Assembly (NCBI RefSeq): GCF_014841135.1
Contig: NZ_JACYTN010000012.1
Location: 1 to 64,000, forward strand
Direction: 5' to 3'
Source: Paenibacillus arenosi
GTDB taxonomy: Bacteria > Bacillota > Bacilli > Paenibacillales > Paenibacillaceae
DNA: 64,000 bases
How positions within the stretch are numbered: position 1 is the first letter of the stretch; the number at the start of each line of letters is the position of its first letter. Below, in pieces: positions 9,841-18,338 of this stretch. Position numbers and translations under genes: made by a program. Below the pieces are notes generated by a model. It was given only the letters and a program-made list of their open reading frames with translations. It had not been told where the DNA came from and searched no databases.

Positions 9841-9871
9841 ACATGATAAGATATATTACTATGTCTGTAAA
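9841..9871 (-). promoter_or_regulatory. padR promoter with PadR-like operator
   Basis: On the minus strand TTTACA (9866-9871) and TATCAT (9843-9848) are separated by 17 bases. ACAT at 9841-9844 and ATGT at 9861-9864 form an inverted pair around the hexamers. PadR proteins typically bind ATGT-spacer-ACAT palindromes; the spacing and polarity here are not identical to that consensus. Confidence 0.55.
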
Positions 9872-10416
9872 GGTAGTGTTTTTGTTGTTATACTTTCCCT
9901 GAAAAATTTGTTACCGCTATTAGCATCAAATGATTTTCAATATGCAGCTAGCACGTATTGTGATGGTCGGGTTAAGAACAGAGTACATTCTTTCCTTCTA
10001 TGAAAGACTACGCTATCCCAAGAATTAAATAGCATGAATGAAATCCTAATTTCTTCACTCAGCATGTCAAAGACTTGCCTGTAGTTATGAAATGATCATA
10101 TACTAACTGCCAGTATCGCAGATTCACCTACCCCTTAAGTTAGTCATAGAGTTACCACCAATTCACTTCATTTTCATCCTTTATGGTTCACGTCAAACAC
10201 CTCAACAATGATTTCATAAAAAGTCTATCTTTCTTTTTCGTTGATCAATGCTGATTTTGTCTTCGTAATCAACCAACTTGTTTATTTGAAGGATATAAAG
10301 ATCTGGGATTAATGATGAGAAATAGTAGAAGTAGGTCATATTTAATTTGCTTGAGGGCGAGTATAAGGCAGATTAATTATACATATGACAAATTACTATG
10401 AGGAGGTAATTCGAAT
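9872..10416. other. intergenic region before the secreted-protein cassette
   Basis: No credible gene. AT-rich sequence that must contain the promoter of the cassette. TATAAG near 10361 and TATACA near 10379 are -10 candidates, but no convincing -35 could be paired. AGGAGG at 10401-10406 is the ribosome site of the next gene. Confidence 0.4.
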
Positions 10417-10805
10417 ATGAAGAAGCGTCTTATGAGTATTATGGGAGTTGCTTGTCTTTCTCTTACACTGTCGGCCTCTGCATTCGCATCAATTTATAGT
10501 TTTAGTTTTTCGGGAAGTTTTGTGGGCAGTTTAAAAAAACCGGTGCCATGACTGTTACCTCATCTAATTCCGCTTATGTCAATCCTAGTGTTTCCTCTGC
10601 TCCAACGACATATTATTTAGCCCCAGGTAATAACAATGATACAACTATAGCTGCAAATTGGATCACCGACGTTTCAACAGCGGGCAAACGCAGCTTTACT
10701 TATAATTCCGGCTATGGAGGAGTGGGTACTAGCATTAAATTAGCTGGATACCCATCAAACTATAACTTCGGGGCATATAGTGTAAATGGAACTTGGTCAC
10801 CATAA
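10417..10805 (+). CDS. small secreted protein, needs a -1 frameshift at an A7 run
   Basis: ATG at 10417 follows AGGAGG by 10 bases and encodes a clean signal peptide (MKKRLMSIMGVACLSLTLSA, then SAFA), but that frame stops at 10549-10551. The remainder lies in the -1 frame and runs to 10805. Joining them at the A7 run (10533-10539) gives about 129 residues. The mature part is rich in S, T, N, G and Y and has no cysteines after the signal. It ends with alternating beta-like segments (SIKLAGYP, FGAYSVNGTWSP). The pattern recalls the DUF2712 family, whose B. subtilis member YybN sits beside an ABC transporter operon; this is recollection, not a search. First gene of the cassette. Confidence 0.65.
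10530..10539 (+). other. candidate -1 slippery site
   Basis: In the frame of the signal peptide the codons are AGT TTA AAA AAA CCG. This contains both T TTA AAA and A AAA AAA heptamers, the canonical X XXY YYZ arrangement. A -1 slip continues as ACC GGT GCC ATG into the long second frame. An A8 tract would also restore the frame. Confidence 0.5.
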
Positions 10806-10848
10806 CTTTTTCACAACAGTACAGTAAAATAATTGTCAGCAGATGATG

Positions 10849-10874
10849 CAGGTGTACTCGCCACCTGTATTTTC
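10849..10874 (+). terminator. terminator or attenuator inside the cassette
   Basis: Inverted repeat CAGGTG (10849-10854) and CACCTG (10862-10867), followed by TATTTTCT. It lies between the small secreted protein and the lipoprotein. Partial termination here would raise the amount of the secreted product relative to the transporter. Confidence 0.5.
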
Positions 10875-10912
10875 TACTGTTCTATGAATAAAAGGAGGAC
10901 ACAACGATCACA

Positions 10913-12133
10913 ATGCGAACATTACTATTATTAGCGGCAAGCTTAATGTTCTTGTTGTCTATTACTGGCTGCACGCGTACCCAAGACAAACAACAACGGG
11001 AACCGACATCTGAAACTGTAGATTTACCTACTTACTTGCAATCCGTGAAACTTCCAACAAATCTCACGACAGCCTTTGATCCATCTGCGGTGAAGTCCAT
11101 CGACTCTGCCAATATCTATATCACTCGACATTTGGAGCTTGATCCCGAGAGCGTTACAAAGCATCTTCTTCGTGGAGAAATTGTAGAGCATATTCCGCAG
11201 GCAGTAGGACCAGGGTTTAAAGCTAAGAAAGAAGGCATGATCGAGTATTTATACGTATATGATGGAGGCAAAAGCTTCGGTACAAAGTCTGATGTGAATG
11301 GCGGTTTATCGTACGGTGTCGTTCAAGAGGGCTTACACGATCTTTCGTCTTCATCTGTTATTGGCATATCGGCTGGGTCACCCGACATGAATGAGCAGTT
11401 AAACGAAAACCTGACTAGAAGTAATTATCAATCCTACACGGATTTGTCCTTTGAGACGTATGCTGATGCACTTGCGGTTGTAAAAGACAAATTAGATAAG
11501 ATTGGTCTCCCAAGACTAGATGTTGTAGAAGCGTATTCGATAGACTTGGAGACGGTCGAGAGACACTATGCCCTGTACCGAGAAAATCTGAAGAACCGCA
11601 ATATGGAGAATGAAGAGAGAGAAATTCACTGGTCGAAAGATGATGAACGATACCTGATCCATTATAGACAATTAGTTGATGAAATACCTGTGACGAATGT
11701 GAAATGGGAGTCAGCAACTGGCGCAAGAACGGACCATTTGGGCAATTACATGCCAACGACTGTTATCCAAGTTGAATATGCTAAAGATGGTATTGTTCGT
11801 ATTGGTGCAGGTAATCTCTACGATATCGATCCTGCAAAAAGTGGAAAGAAGCAATCTCTCATCCATGCAGCAGAAGCTCTACGTGTGTTACTCGATGAAT
11901 ATGATGAACTTATCTTGAATGAAGGCACAAGAATAACGACCTTAGAATTGAATTATGTATCTATCCCAGAAGGAGATGCTGGAAGTTACAAACTAATACC
12001 GGCTTGGGTCATGGATATTGCAAAGCCAGATACTTATAAAGACCCTCAAAGTGGAGCGTCTATTAATTATGATCTGTATGGTCGGTATGTTGTCAATGCC
12101 ATTACAGGTGAAAAACTGTCTGGGATGAGGTGA
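10913..12133 (+). CDS. cassette lipoprotein of unknown function
   Basis: A 406-residue lipoprotein: signal peptide with lipobox SITGC (Cys about residue 20), then a soluble extracytoplasmic domain. I do not recognise the family. Acidic, with motifs such as RYLIHYRQLVDEIPVTNVKW and a C-terminal stretch (SYKLIPAWVMDI, VNAITGEKL) reminiscent of YycH/YycI or PepSY-type two-lobed proteins. AAAGGAGG is 14 bases before the ATG, an unusually long spacing, so initiation may be inefficient or a nearby non-ATG codon may be used. Followed after 7 bases by the first permease. In context it may receive or hand over the small secreted protein. Confidence 0.7.
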   Translation: MRTLLLLAASLMFLLSITGCTRTQDKQQREPTSETVDLPTYLQSVKLPTNLTTAFDPSAVKSIDSANIYITRHLELDPESVTKHLLRGEIVEHIPQAVGPGFKAKKEGMIEYLYVYDGGKSFGTKSDVNGGLSYGVVQEGLHDLSSSSVIGISAGSPDMNEQLNENLTRSNYQSYTDLSFETYADALAVVKDKLDKIGLPRLDVVEAYSIDLETVERHYALYRENLKNRNMENEEREIHWSKDDERYLIHYRQLVDEIPVTNVKWESATGARTDHLGNYMPTTVIQVEYAKDGIVRIGAGNLYDIDPAKSGKKQSLIHAAEALRVLLDEYDELILNEGTRITTLELNYVSIPEGDAGSYKLIPAWVMDIAKPDTYKDPQSGASINYDLYGRYVVNAITGEKLSGMR

Positions 12134-12140
12134 TGAATCC

Positions 12141-12905
12141 ATGAAGCTGTTCCTCTCTCTGCTCCTAGTGAATCTATCTCAAGCGATTCTGACCATACGA
12201 TTCCTTGTATGTGTTTGTGGTGTCACAGCTTTACTCTTCGTTACCTCCTATGGCACAATCGACTACCTTGAAGATGTTAAGTCTGTAGTTATGTTGAGTG
12301 GTGGTGGGAATTTCACTTTAGTAGTAGGCATCATTCCGCTCATTCCATTTGCCCTAACCTTCGCTTCTGAGTGGGAAGAGCGAGCCTCCAGCTTCTGGAT
12401 TATACGTGCTGGAGTAAGTAATTACGCAATCTGCAAAGTTATTGCCGGTGCAGTATCTAGTGTTCTAGTAACTTTTCTTGGTATTTGGTTATATGCCGTG
12501 TTACTGATGATTAAAATACCTTTTTTCACGAATTCAAATACTGGAGATGCATATGCTCCTTTGTTAGAAGCTGGTCAACCTGTACTCTATCTGCTTGGTA
12601 CATCTGCTCATCTTGCTTTATCTTCCGCCATATTTGGCGTAGCAGCTCTATGGATATCTACATTTATCCCTAATCGATTTACTGCTATTGCACTCCCGGT
12701 AGTGGTATACTTTGTATGTTTGCGATTAACCCGATTTTGGGAATTGCCTCCTTATATGATGATAGGCACAATTATGGAGGGCACTTACCATGCAGGCACA
12801 CCGCTTATGGCCTTTCTGTTCAAGCTGATGACGGTTATCCTATTATGTCTGCTTATGGGATATGGTACAGTTGTACAGATGCGAAGGAGGGTGCAGAATG
12901 ACTGA
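12141..12905 (+). CDS. ABC transporter membrane protein 1
   Basis: A 254-residue, very hydrophobic protein with about six predicted membrane helices, of the ABC-2-like permease type. It has a short N-terminal segment before helix 1, a cytoplasmic loop EWEERASSFWIIRAG after helix 2 (a coupling-helix position), and a basic C-terminus (MRRRVQND). GAGGTGA lies 8 bases before the ATG. It overlaps the next gene by 8 bases. The organisation recalls YybL/YybK-type proteins of B. subtilis. What it moves is unknown. Confidence 0.75.
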   Translation: MKLFLSLLLVNLSQAILTIRFLVCVCGVTALLFVTSYGTIDYLEDVKSVVMLSGGGNFTLVVGIIPLIPFALTFASEWEERASSFWIIRAGVSNYAICKVIAGAVSSVLVTFLGIWLYAVLLMIKIPFFTNSNTGDAYAPLLEAGQPVLYLLGTSAHLALSSAIFGVAALWISTFIPNRFTAIALPVVVYFVCLRLTRFWELPPYMMIGTIMEGTYHAGTPLMAFLFKLMTVILLCLLMGYGTVVQMRRRVQND

Positions 12906-13776
12906 TCTGAAAAATATATGGGTATGCGCGGTAATCAATTTCAACAAATGGTCTGTTACCCCGCGCATGTATACAATAGCTGCGATAATCGCGGCATTTA
13001 TGATATGGCTCTTCTCATGGTTATCTGACTATGTCGATGCTGTAGGCGTTGCGGTAACGCCATGGGTATTCCCGTTTATGCTTACCACGCCGGTCATGAT
13101 GATTATCTATGGATGCTTGACTGCGCTATTCTATTGTGATGCTCCCTTTACAGACAGCCACACCCCCTTTCTGGCCATCAGAACAAGCAGACGCATTTGG
13201 ATAATAGGGCAGATTCTATATATTGTCTTCGCAGGATTCATCTATACTGCTTTCTTTGTGTTCATGTCCATGCTTGCGTTATTCCCTAATGTACAGTTCA
13301 GTGCGGACTGGGGGGCTGTACTGAAAACGATCGCTTACGATCCTGCGAGCATGACCAGATATGGCATTGAAAATATGGTAAATATAGAAGGTCAAATCAT
13401 AAGTTTATTCTCTGCTATTGAAGCGATGCTTATTAGTTTTGGACTATTTTGGCTCGTCTCCATATTTATAGGGGTGTTGATCCTATGCGGCAATATCGTC
13501 TTCGGGGGAATGAGCGGACTCATTGCGGCAGGACTGTTCACCTTTATTGCTTACTTCTCCATCTATGTCGGCAATATTACTCATGGAAATATCCTCTTTT
13601 TCTTATCTCCCCTGAATTGGAGCAGCATGTACTATTTGAATTGGGGCGGGATGGATAAGTTTCCTACACCGATCTATGCGGTGAGTTGCCTTATGACGTC
13701 GATTGTAGTGATGAGTGTAGTAGCAGTAGTGGTATTCTGTAAGCGAGACATGGATATACGTGAGAGGAGGCTGTAA
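12898..13776 (+). CDS. ABC transporter membrane protein 2
   Basis: A 292-residue protein with about six membrane helices, presumably partnering the preceding permease. The start at 12898 (MTDLKNIWVCAVINF) is chosen because AAGGAGGG is 6 bases upstream; the frame is open further but without a ribosome site. A cytoplasmic loop RTSRRIWIIGQ follows helix 2, again like an ABC-2 coupling helix. Two different permeases with one ATPase suggests a heterodimeric membrane domain. The stop is 1 base before the ATPase start. Confidence 0.75.
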   Translation: MTDLKNIWVCAVINFNKWSVTPRMYTIAAIIAAFMIWLFSWLSDYVDAVGVAVTPWVFPFMLTTPVMMIIYGCLTALFYCDAPFTDSHTPFLAIRTSRRIWIIGQILYIVFAGFIYTAFFVFMSMLALFPNVQFSADWGAVLKTIAYDPASMTRYGIENMVNIEGQIISLFSAIEAMLISFGLFWLVSIFIGVLILCGNIVFGGMSGLIAAGLFTFIAYFSIYVGNITHGNILFFLSPLNWSSMYYLNWGGMDKFPTPIYAVSCLMTSIVVMSVVAVVVFCKRDMDIRERRL

Positions 13777-13777
13777 C

Positions 13778-14416
13778 ATGACATCCTATATGATTGAAAT
13801 AACCGATGTATCGAAGCGGTTTAAAGAAGCAACTGCATTGAATAAGGTGTCCATTAAGTTTGAGAGAGGGAGAATTCATGGCGTCATAGGTCGCAACGGT
13901 TCTGGTAAGACCGTTTTGTTCAAATGCATTTGCGGCTTCATGCAGCCTAGTTCCGGCCACGTGCTAGTAGATGGTCAACCCGTACAGCCTACGAAGGCGC
14001 AAGAGATTGGGATTATTATTGAAGACCCTGGATTCATCGGCTCATTCAGTGGCTTCAAGAATTTAAAGCTGCTAGCCTCCATCCGCCGTCAAATATCTGA
14101 TGAGACCATCCGTGAGACGCTGGTACGCGTCGGACTTGATCCGCACAGCAAGAAGCATGTACGCAAATACTCTTTGGGCATGCGGCACCGGCTAGGCATC
14201 GCTCAAGCCATTATGGAGAAGCCCAAGCTGCTCATTCTGGACGAGCCTATGAACGGATTAGACAAGCAAGGGGTACTCGAAATTCGCGAACTGTTAAAGG
14301 AATTAAACAGAGAAGGTATCACTATCTTACTTTCCTCCCACTATGCTGAAGACATTGAAGTACTGTGCGATACGGTTTGCGAGATGGATGGCGGAGTGTT
14401 ATCGGTCATTCGATGA
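13778..14416 (+). CDS. ABC transporter ATP-binding protein
   Basis: A 212-residue stand-alone ATPase: Walker A GRNGSGKT, Q-loop IIEDPGF, signature YSLGMRHRLGIAQA, Walker B LLILDEPMNGLD and H-loop LLSSHY. The signature is the SLGM form seen in ABC-2/antibiotic-type exporters. ATG at 13778 follows AGAGGAGG. Last gene of the cassette, energising the two upstream permeases. It resembles YybJ of B. subtilis in length and context, by recollection. A palindrome follows the stop. Confidence 0.88.
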   Translation: MTSYMIEITDVSKRFKEATALNKVSIKFERGRIHGVIGRNGSGKTVLFKCICGFMQPSSGHVLVDGQPVQPTKAQEIGIIIEDPGFIGSFSGFKNLKLLASIRRQISDETIRETLVRVGLDPHSKKHVRKYSLGMRHRLGIAQAIMEKPKLLILDEPMNGLDKQGVLEIRELLKELNREGITILLSSHYAEDIEVLCDTVCEMDGGVLSVIR

Positions 14417-14441
14417 TTGGGAAAACTACTGAGCGAGAGAT

Positions 14442-14487
14442 ACCATAAGGATGATTTCGACAGCCTAGCTTGAATCATCCTTACGGT
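14442..14487 (+). terminator. long hairpin at cassette end
   Basis: 15-bp inverted repeat with one mismatch (ACCATAAGGATGATT at 14442-14456, AATCATCCTTACGGT at 14473-14487). No strong T tract follows, so termination would be weak. Confidence 0.5.
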
Positions 14488-14633
14488 ACCAATATTTCAG
14501 ATCACAATGAATGTAATGCAAATAAAGCTCTGGAGCTCCTGAACATAGGTATACAAAAATTATGATCTGGTCATTAACGGAAAAGTCATTCCCTTTTTTG
14601 TTTTATATACGTAGTCATATTCTCTTTGTTTTA

Positions 14634-15452
14634 TTACTTCCACCATTGATCGAATGGTGATACCGGTAGCTCCCGCTTATGTTGTGTTTTCGTGTAGCGG
14701 TCTTCAATTTGCGACTTCGCCTCAGGAGCTACTTCGTTTCCGACAAGATACTCATCAAGCACAGCATACTCTAATCCAAGCTCAGTTTCATCGGCTTGCA
14801 GCGGCTTGTTGTCGAGAAGATCGGCGGTTGGTGTTTTAAGATACAATCGTTCTTCTGCATGTAGTTCAATTAACAGTTCACGTCCTTGACCTTTTGTAAG
14901 TCCAGCTAACGGGAGCAAGTCAGCTCCACCATCCCCGAATTTAGTGAAAAAACCAGTGATCGCTTCGGCGGCATGATCGGTTCCAACAACTAAACACTGA
15001 TGTTCTCCTGCTACAGCATATTGTGCAATCATACGCATTCTTGCCTTTACGTTCCCTTTGTGGAAATCCGTAAGGGATTTACTGTCTGCCTTCTCATAAG
15101 CTTCTACAAACACATTTACAGGAGCTTCAATATTAAAAGTCAACGAGCGGTCAGGCTTTATGAATTGCAAAGCCAGTTGAGCATCGTCCTCATCTTGTTG
15201 GGTTCCATAAGGTAGACGGATCGCAATAAACGTTGCTTCATAGCCTTCTGCACGAAGCTCTTCAACCGCCAATTGTGATAATCGTCCTGCGAGTGTCGAA
15301 TCCTGCCCTCCGCTAATGCCCAGAACAAATCCTTTCGCCCCCGTTTTTCGGCAATAATCTTTAAGGAAATTCACTCGAACACGAAGTTCTTCCGACGGTA
15401 CAATCTTTTGTTGTACATGCAATGCGTTGATGATTTCAGTTTGCTTATTCAT
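14634..15452 (-). CDS. nadE: NAD synthetase, ammonia-dependent
   Basis: Final step of NAD biosynthesis: amidation of deamido-NAD to NAD with ATP. The PP-loop [14 protein letters not shown] is near residue 45. The family segments [11 protein letters not shown] and [28 protein letters not shown] are intact. It is 272 residues, the length of the homodimeric ammonia-using form with no glutaminase domain. AGAGGTAGCACGAT precedes the ATG, and it follows nadD by 15 bases. Last gene of the pncA-pncB-nadD-nadE salvage operon. Confidence 0.95.
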   Translation of the reverse strand: MNKQTEIINALHVQQKIVPSEELRVRVNFLKDYCRKTGAKGFVLGISGGQDSTLAGRLSQLAVEELRAEGYEATFIAIRLPYGTQQDEDDAQLALQFIKPDRSLTFNIEAPVNVFVEAYEKADSKSLTDFHKGNVKARMRMIAQYAVAGEHQCLVVGTDHAAEAITGFFTKFGDGGADLLPLAGLTKGQGRELLIELHAEERLYLKTPTADLLDNKPLQADETELGLEYAVLDEYLVGNEVAPEAKSQIEDRYTKTQHKRELPVSPFDQWWK

Positions 15453-15467
15453 ATCGTGCTACCTCTT

Positions 15468-16085
15468 TCATGATTTGTATAGTTGATTGTTTTGAATGTA
15501 GTTATACACCTTATCAGGAACCAAGTAGCGTGGTTCTCCACCCATCCTGAATTCGTCTCTAATATAACTAGAGCTAATCTCCATGGCTAATCCCTTGTCG
15601 ATCAAATGAAACGTATGGCCATCGTCTGCATTTCGAAGAATGGGAGATTTGCTTATGGCAGACAGCATATTGATACCGTCTCTCGCCATGACAATAAACT
15701 TATTTTCACGAATGAGCTCTTCTGCCCGTTTCCATTTGCCTTCACCGATATCAACGAGAAGATCAGCGCCCATAATGAAATACACTTCGTCATTCGGATA
15801 TCTCTCACGAAAATGATTCATTGTATGGTAGGTTGCGATTTCCCAAGCGGGTTGATTCATTTCAAAATCGTCAATTTGAAATTTATCGTTTCCCTCAACC
15901 GCAATGTGAACCATGTTAATACGATGTTCATCAGAAACATGAATTGGTTTATCTTGTCGCTTGCTGGAACAAGGCAGAAAGATTACTTTATCAAGCTTGC
16001 AGCGATGTGCTACTGTGCTTGCTGTCCAAAGATGGACATTCGTGATTGGGTCAAAGGATGATCCATATATTCCGATTTTGGCCAT
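15468..16085 (-). CDS. nadD: nicotinate-nucleotide adenylyltransferase
   Basis: Converts nicotinate mononucleotide plus ATP to deamido-NAD. The nucleotidyltransferase motif GIYGSSFDPITNVHL is at residues 4-18 (TNVH in place of the common IGH spacing) and the C-terminal SSYIRDEFRMG is the ISxSxxR-type motif. 205 residues, in family range. GGAGG lies 9 bases before the ATG. The order in the operon follows pathway order after PncB. Nothing is missing from the catalytic set I can see. Confidence 0.92.
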   Translation of the reverse strand: MAKIGIYGSSFDPITNVHLWTASTVAHRCKLDKVIFLPCSSKRQDKPIHVSDEHRINMVHIAVEGNDKFQIDDFEMNQPAWEIATYHTMNHFRERYPNDEVYFIMGADLLVDIGEGKWKRAEELIRENKFIVMARDGINMLSAISKSPILRNADDGHTFHLIDKGLAMEISSSYIRDEFRMGGEPRYLVPDKVYNYIQNNQLYKS

Positions 16086-16117
16086 CGCATACAGCCTCCT
16101 TTTTGTACCTTCACCAT

Positions 16118-17602
16118 TTAGGCTTCGAGTGCTGCTTGAACTTTATTTCGAACTTCTTCAATTAATCGCATCTTATTATTCCAGCATGCTTGACTGAGAT
16201 TAACAGGGTATTCTGCTGGATTGAGCGTACGTTTATATTCATCCCACAACAATGTGAGATTTTCTGTTACAAAGGTCCTGATTTCTTCAAGCGTAGGTAA
16301 ATCGTATACTAAGTTTCCATGTTCAAAGATGGTGTGATGAAGCTCTTTCGCTTCAAATTCCGTTACAAATTTGGCAATATACGTATGGACGGGATGGAAC
16401 ATGTGCAAACGTTGTTCATTCTGCGGCTCTTCCTGTTCCAGTGCAATGTAGTCACCTTCCGATTTTCCATTAGCTTTGTTAATAATTCGAAATACACGCT
16501 TGCGACCTGGGGTCGAAATCTTTTCAGGATTCGAGCTGATTTTGATCGTATCGACCATCTTTTCATTTTCGTCTTCAATCGAGATTAACTTGTACACAGC
16601 CCCCAAAGCGGGTTGATCATACGCTGTAATCAGCTTTGTGCCAACGCCCCACACGTCAATTTTAGCCCCTTGTGCTTTTAGGTTCATGATCGTGTGTTCA
16701 TCCAGATCGTTCGATGCATAGATGTTGGCCTGTGGGAAGCCTGCCTCGTCCAGCATCTTACGAGCTTCTTTCGATAAATACGCTAAATCTCCGCTATCTA
16801 GTCTAATACCCTTAAAGTTGATACGATCACCAAACTCTTTTGCTACTTTAATGGCCGTAGGGACACCAGATCTCAGTGTGTCATAAGTATCAACGAGGAA
16901 AACGCAGTCTTTATGCGTTTCAGCATAGGCTTTAAATGCCTTATATTCATCTCGATAAGCTTGTACCATAGAGTGGGCGTGTGTACCCGAGATTGGGATT
17001 CCAAATAACTTTCCTGCTCTTACATTCGACGTTGCTTCGAATCCTGCAAGGTATGTAGCTCTCGTCCCCCAAATCGCGGCATCCATTTCTTGTGCTCTGC
17101 GAGTTCCGAACTCCATGCAATTATCCTCAGTGGTTACTTGTTTAATACGTGAAGCTTTTGTTGCCACAAGAGTTTGGTAGTTAATGATATTAAGTATCGC
17201 GGTTTCACATAATTGTGCTTCTACGAGCGGGGCTTCAATTCGCATAATTGCTTCATTTGCAAATACCAATTCCCCTTCTTTCATCGAACGTACGCTGCCT
17301 GTGAAGCGTATAGTCTTAAGGTAGTCTAAATATTCCTCTCTGTATCCTTCTTCACGAAGATAATCCACATCACTCTTGGTAAAACGGAAGTTATGCAAAT
17401 AACGAATGACTCGTTCTAAGCCCGCAAAGATCGCATATCCGTTCTGGAACGGAAGCTTACGGAAGTACACTTCAAACACAGCTTTCCGATTATGGTCGCC
17501 ATTTTGCCAATAAACTTGTGCCATATTAATTTGATATTTATCGGTATGCAGCGCGAAACTGTCATCACTATAATTGAGTACAGGAAGCTCGAACTTATTC
17601 AT
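16118..17602 (-). CDS. pncB: nicotinate phosphoribosyltransferase
   Basis: Makes nicotinate mononucleotide from nicotinate and PRPP, the committed salvage step. 494 residues, the long PncB class. Recognisable segments include the N-terminal LHTDKYQINMAQVYW, EFGTRRAQEMDAA around residue 165, GTHAHSMVQAYRDE around 210 and GIRLDSGDLAYLSKEAR around 265. The start at 17602 (MNKFELPVL) is preferred because GGAGGG is 8 bases upstream; an ATG two codons earlier is too close. It overlaps the pncA stop by 8 bases, so translation is probably coupled. Confidence 0.95.
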   Translation of the reverse strand: MNKFELPVLNYSDDSFALHTDKYQINMAQVYWQNGDHNRKAVFEVYFRKLPFQNGYAIFAGLERVIRYLHNFRFTKSDVDYLREEGYREEYLDYLKTIRFTGSVRSMKEGELVFANEAIMRIEAPLVEAQLCETAILNIINYQTLVATKASRIKQVTTEDNCMEFGTRRAQEMDAAIWGTRATYLAGFEATSNVRAGKLFGIPISGTHAHSMVQAYRDEYKAFKAYAETHKDCVFLVDTYDTLRSGVPTAIKVAKEFGDRINFKGIRLDSGDLAYLSKEARKMLDEAGFPQANIYASNDLDEHTIMNLKAQGAKIDVWGVGTKLITAYDQPALGAVYKLISIEDENEKMVDTIKISSNPEKISTPGRKRVFRIINKANGKSEGDYIALEQEEPQNEQRLHMFHPVHTYIAKFVTEFEAKELHHTIFEHGNLVYDLPTLEEIRTFVTENLTLLWDEYKRTLNPAEYPVNLSQACWNNKMRLIEEVRNKVQAALEA

Positions 17603-18173
17603 CTTCATTTCCCTCCTTTTTTACGACAGCAGCTCCAAGCGAGCCTTTGAAATGTCTAAGTGCCCATACATGACCTTCGGCATCAAAGCTTGCAACCGCG
17701 TCTTCATACACAACAATATGGAAACCTTTATTGTAAGCATCTACGGCGGTATGAAGTACGCAAATATCCGTGCAGACCCCTACAAGATGAAGCTCATTTA
17801 TTCCTCTTGCTCGAAGCTGCAGTTCTAAATCCGTCCCAGCAAATGCACTGTATCTTGTTTTGTCCATCCAATAGACATGCTTGGCGTCTTTATTGACTTG
17901 ATACAAATCCTCCAGGTCTCCAAAAAGTTTGCGACCATCACTACCCTCGATATTGTGTGGTGGAAATAGTTTCGTTTCGGGATGAAACGGATCATTCTCT
18001 TTATGCGTGTCGATAGCAAAGACAACAAAATCGCCGTCTTGAATAAATTTTTTCGTAATGTCAGTAATTCGTTCAGCAATCGCTTGCCCTGGAGCCCCAC
18101 AAGTTAATGCCCCCTCGCTAGCAACGAAATCCTTTGTATAGTCGATATTAATAAGTGCTTTTTTGTTTTCCAT
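17595..18173 (-). CDS. pncA: nicotinamidase
   Basis: Hydrolyses nicotinamide to nicotinate, feeding pncB. A cysteine hydrolase of the isochorismatase fold, 192 residues. Catalytic Asp in NIDYTKDF (residue about 11), Lys in the KTRYSAFAGT segment, and the nucleophile Cys in LVGVCTDICVLHTA. Metal-ligand residues lie in AIDTHKENDPFHPE. AAAAGGAGGA precedes the ATG. It heads the salvage operon; the promoter and a 22-bp palindrome (18194-18215) lie directly upstream. Confidence 0.93.
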   Translation of the reverse strand: MENKKALINIDYTKDFVASEGALTCGAPGQAIAERITDITKKFIQDGDFVVFAIDTHKENDPFHPETKLFPPHNIEGSDGRKLFGDLEDLYQVNKDAKHVYWMDKTRYSAFAGTDLELQLRARGINELHLVGVCTDICVLHTAVDAYNKGFHIVVYEDAVASFDAEGHVWALRHFKGSLGAAVVKKEGNEDE

Positions 18174-18193
18174 GCTCTACTCCTCCTTTTAAT

Positions 18194-18244
18194 TTAACTA
18201 ATGCGTAATTGTTAATTGTATATTGTAAAAAAGAGTAGTGACAA
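18194..18244 (-). promoter_or_regulatory. pncA promoter and candidate NrtR operator
   Basis: Minus strand: -35 TTGTCA (18239-18244), 16 bases, -10 TATACA (18217-18222). Immediately downstream is a 22-bp palindrome TTAAC-N12-GTTAA (18194-18215). The same 22-bp arrangement occurs at the nrtR promoter, 17 of 22 positions identical when one copy is reverse-complemented. Confidence 0.7.
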
Positions 18245-18338
18245 CAAGTTATTGTAGCACTTTACTCATTACGCGTCGACTTGCGTAATCGTGCTCCTAC
18301 TTATTAGACACCATCTTTTCTTACCTACTGTAAATCAA

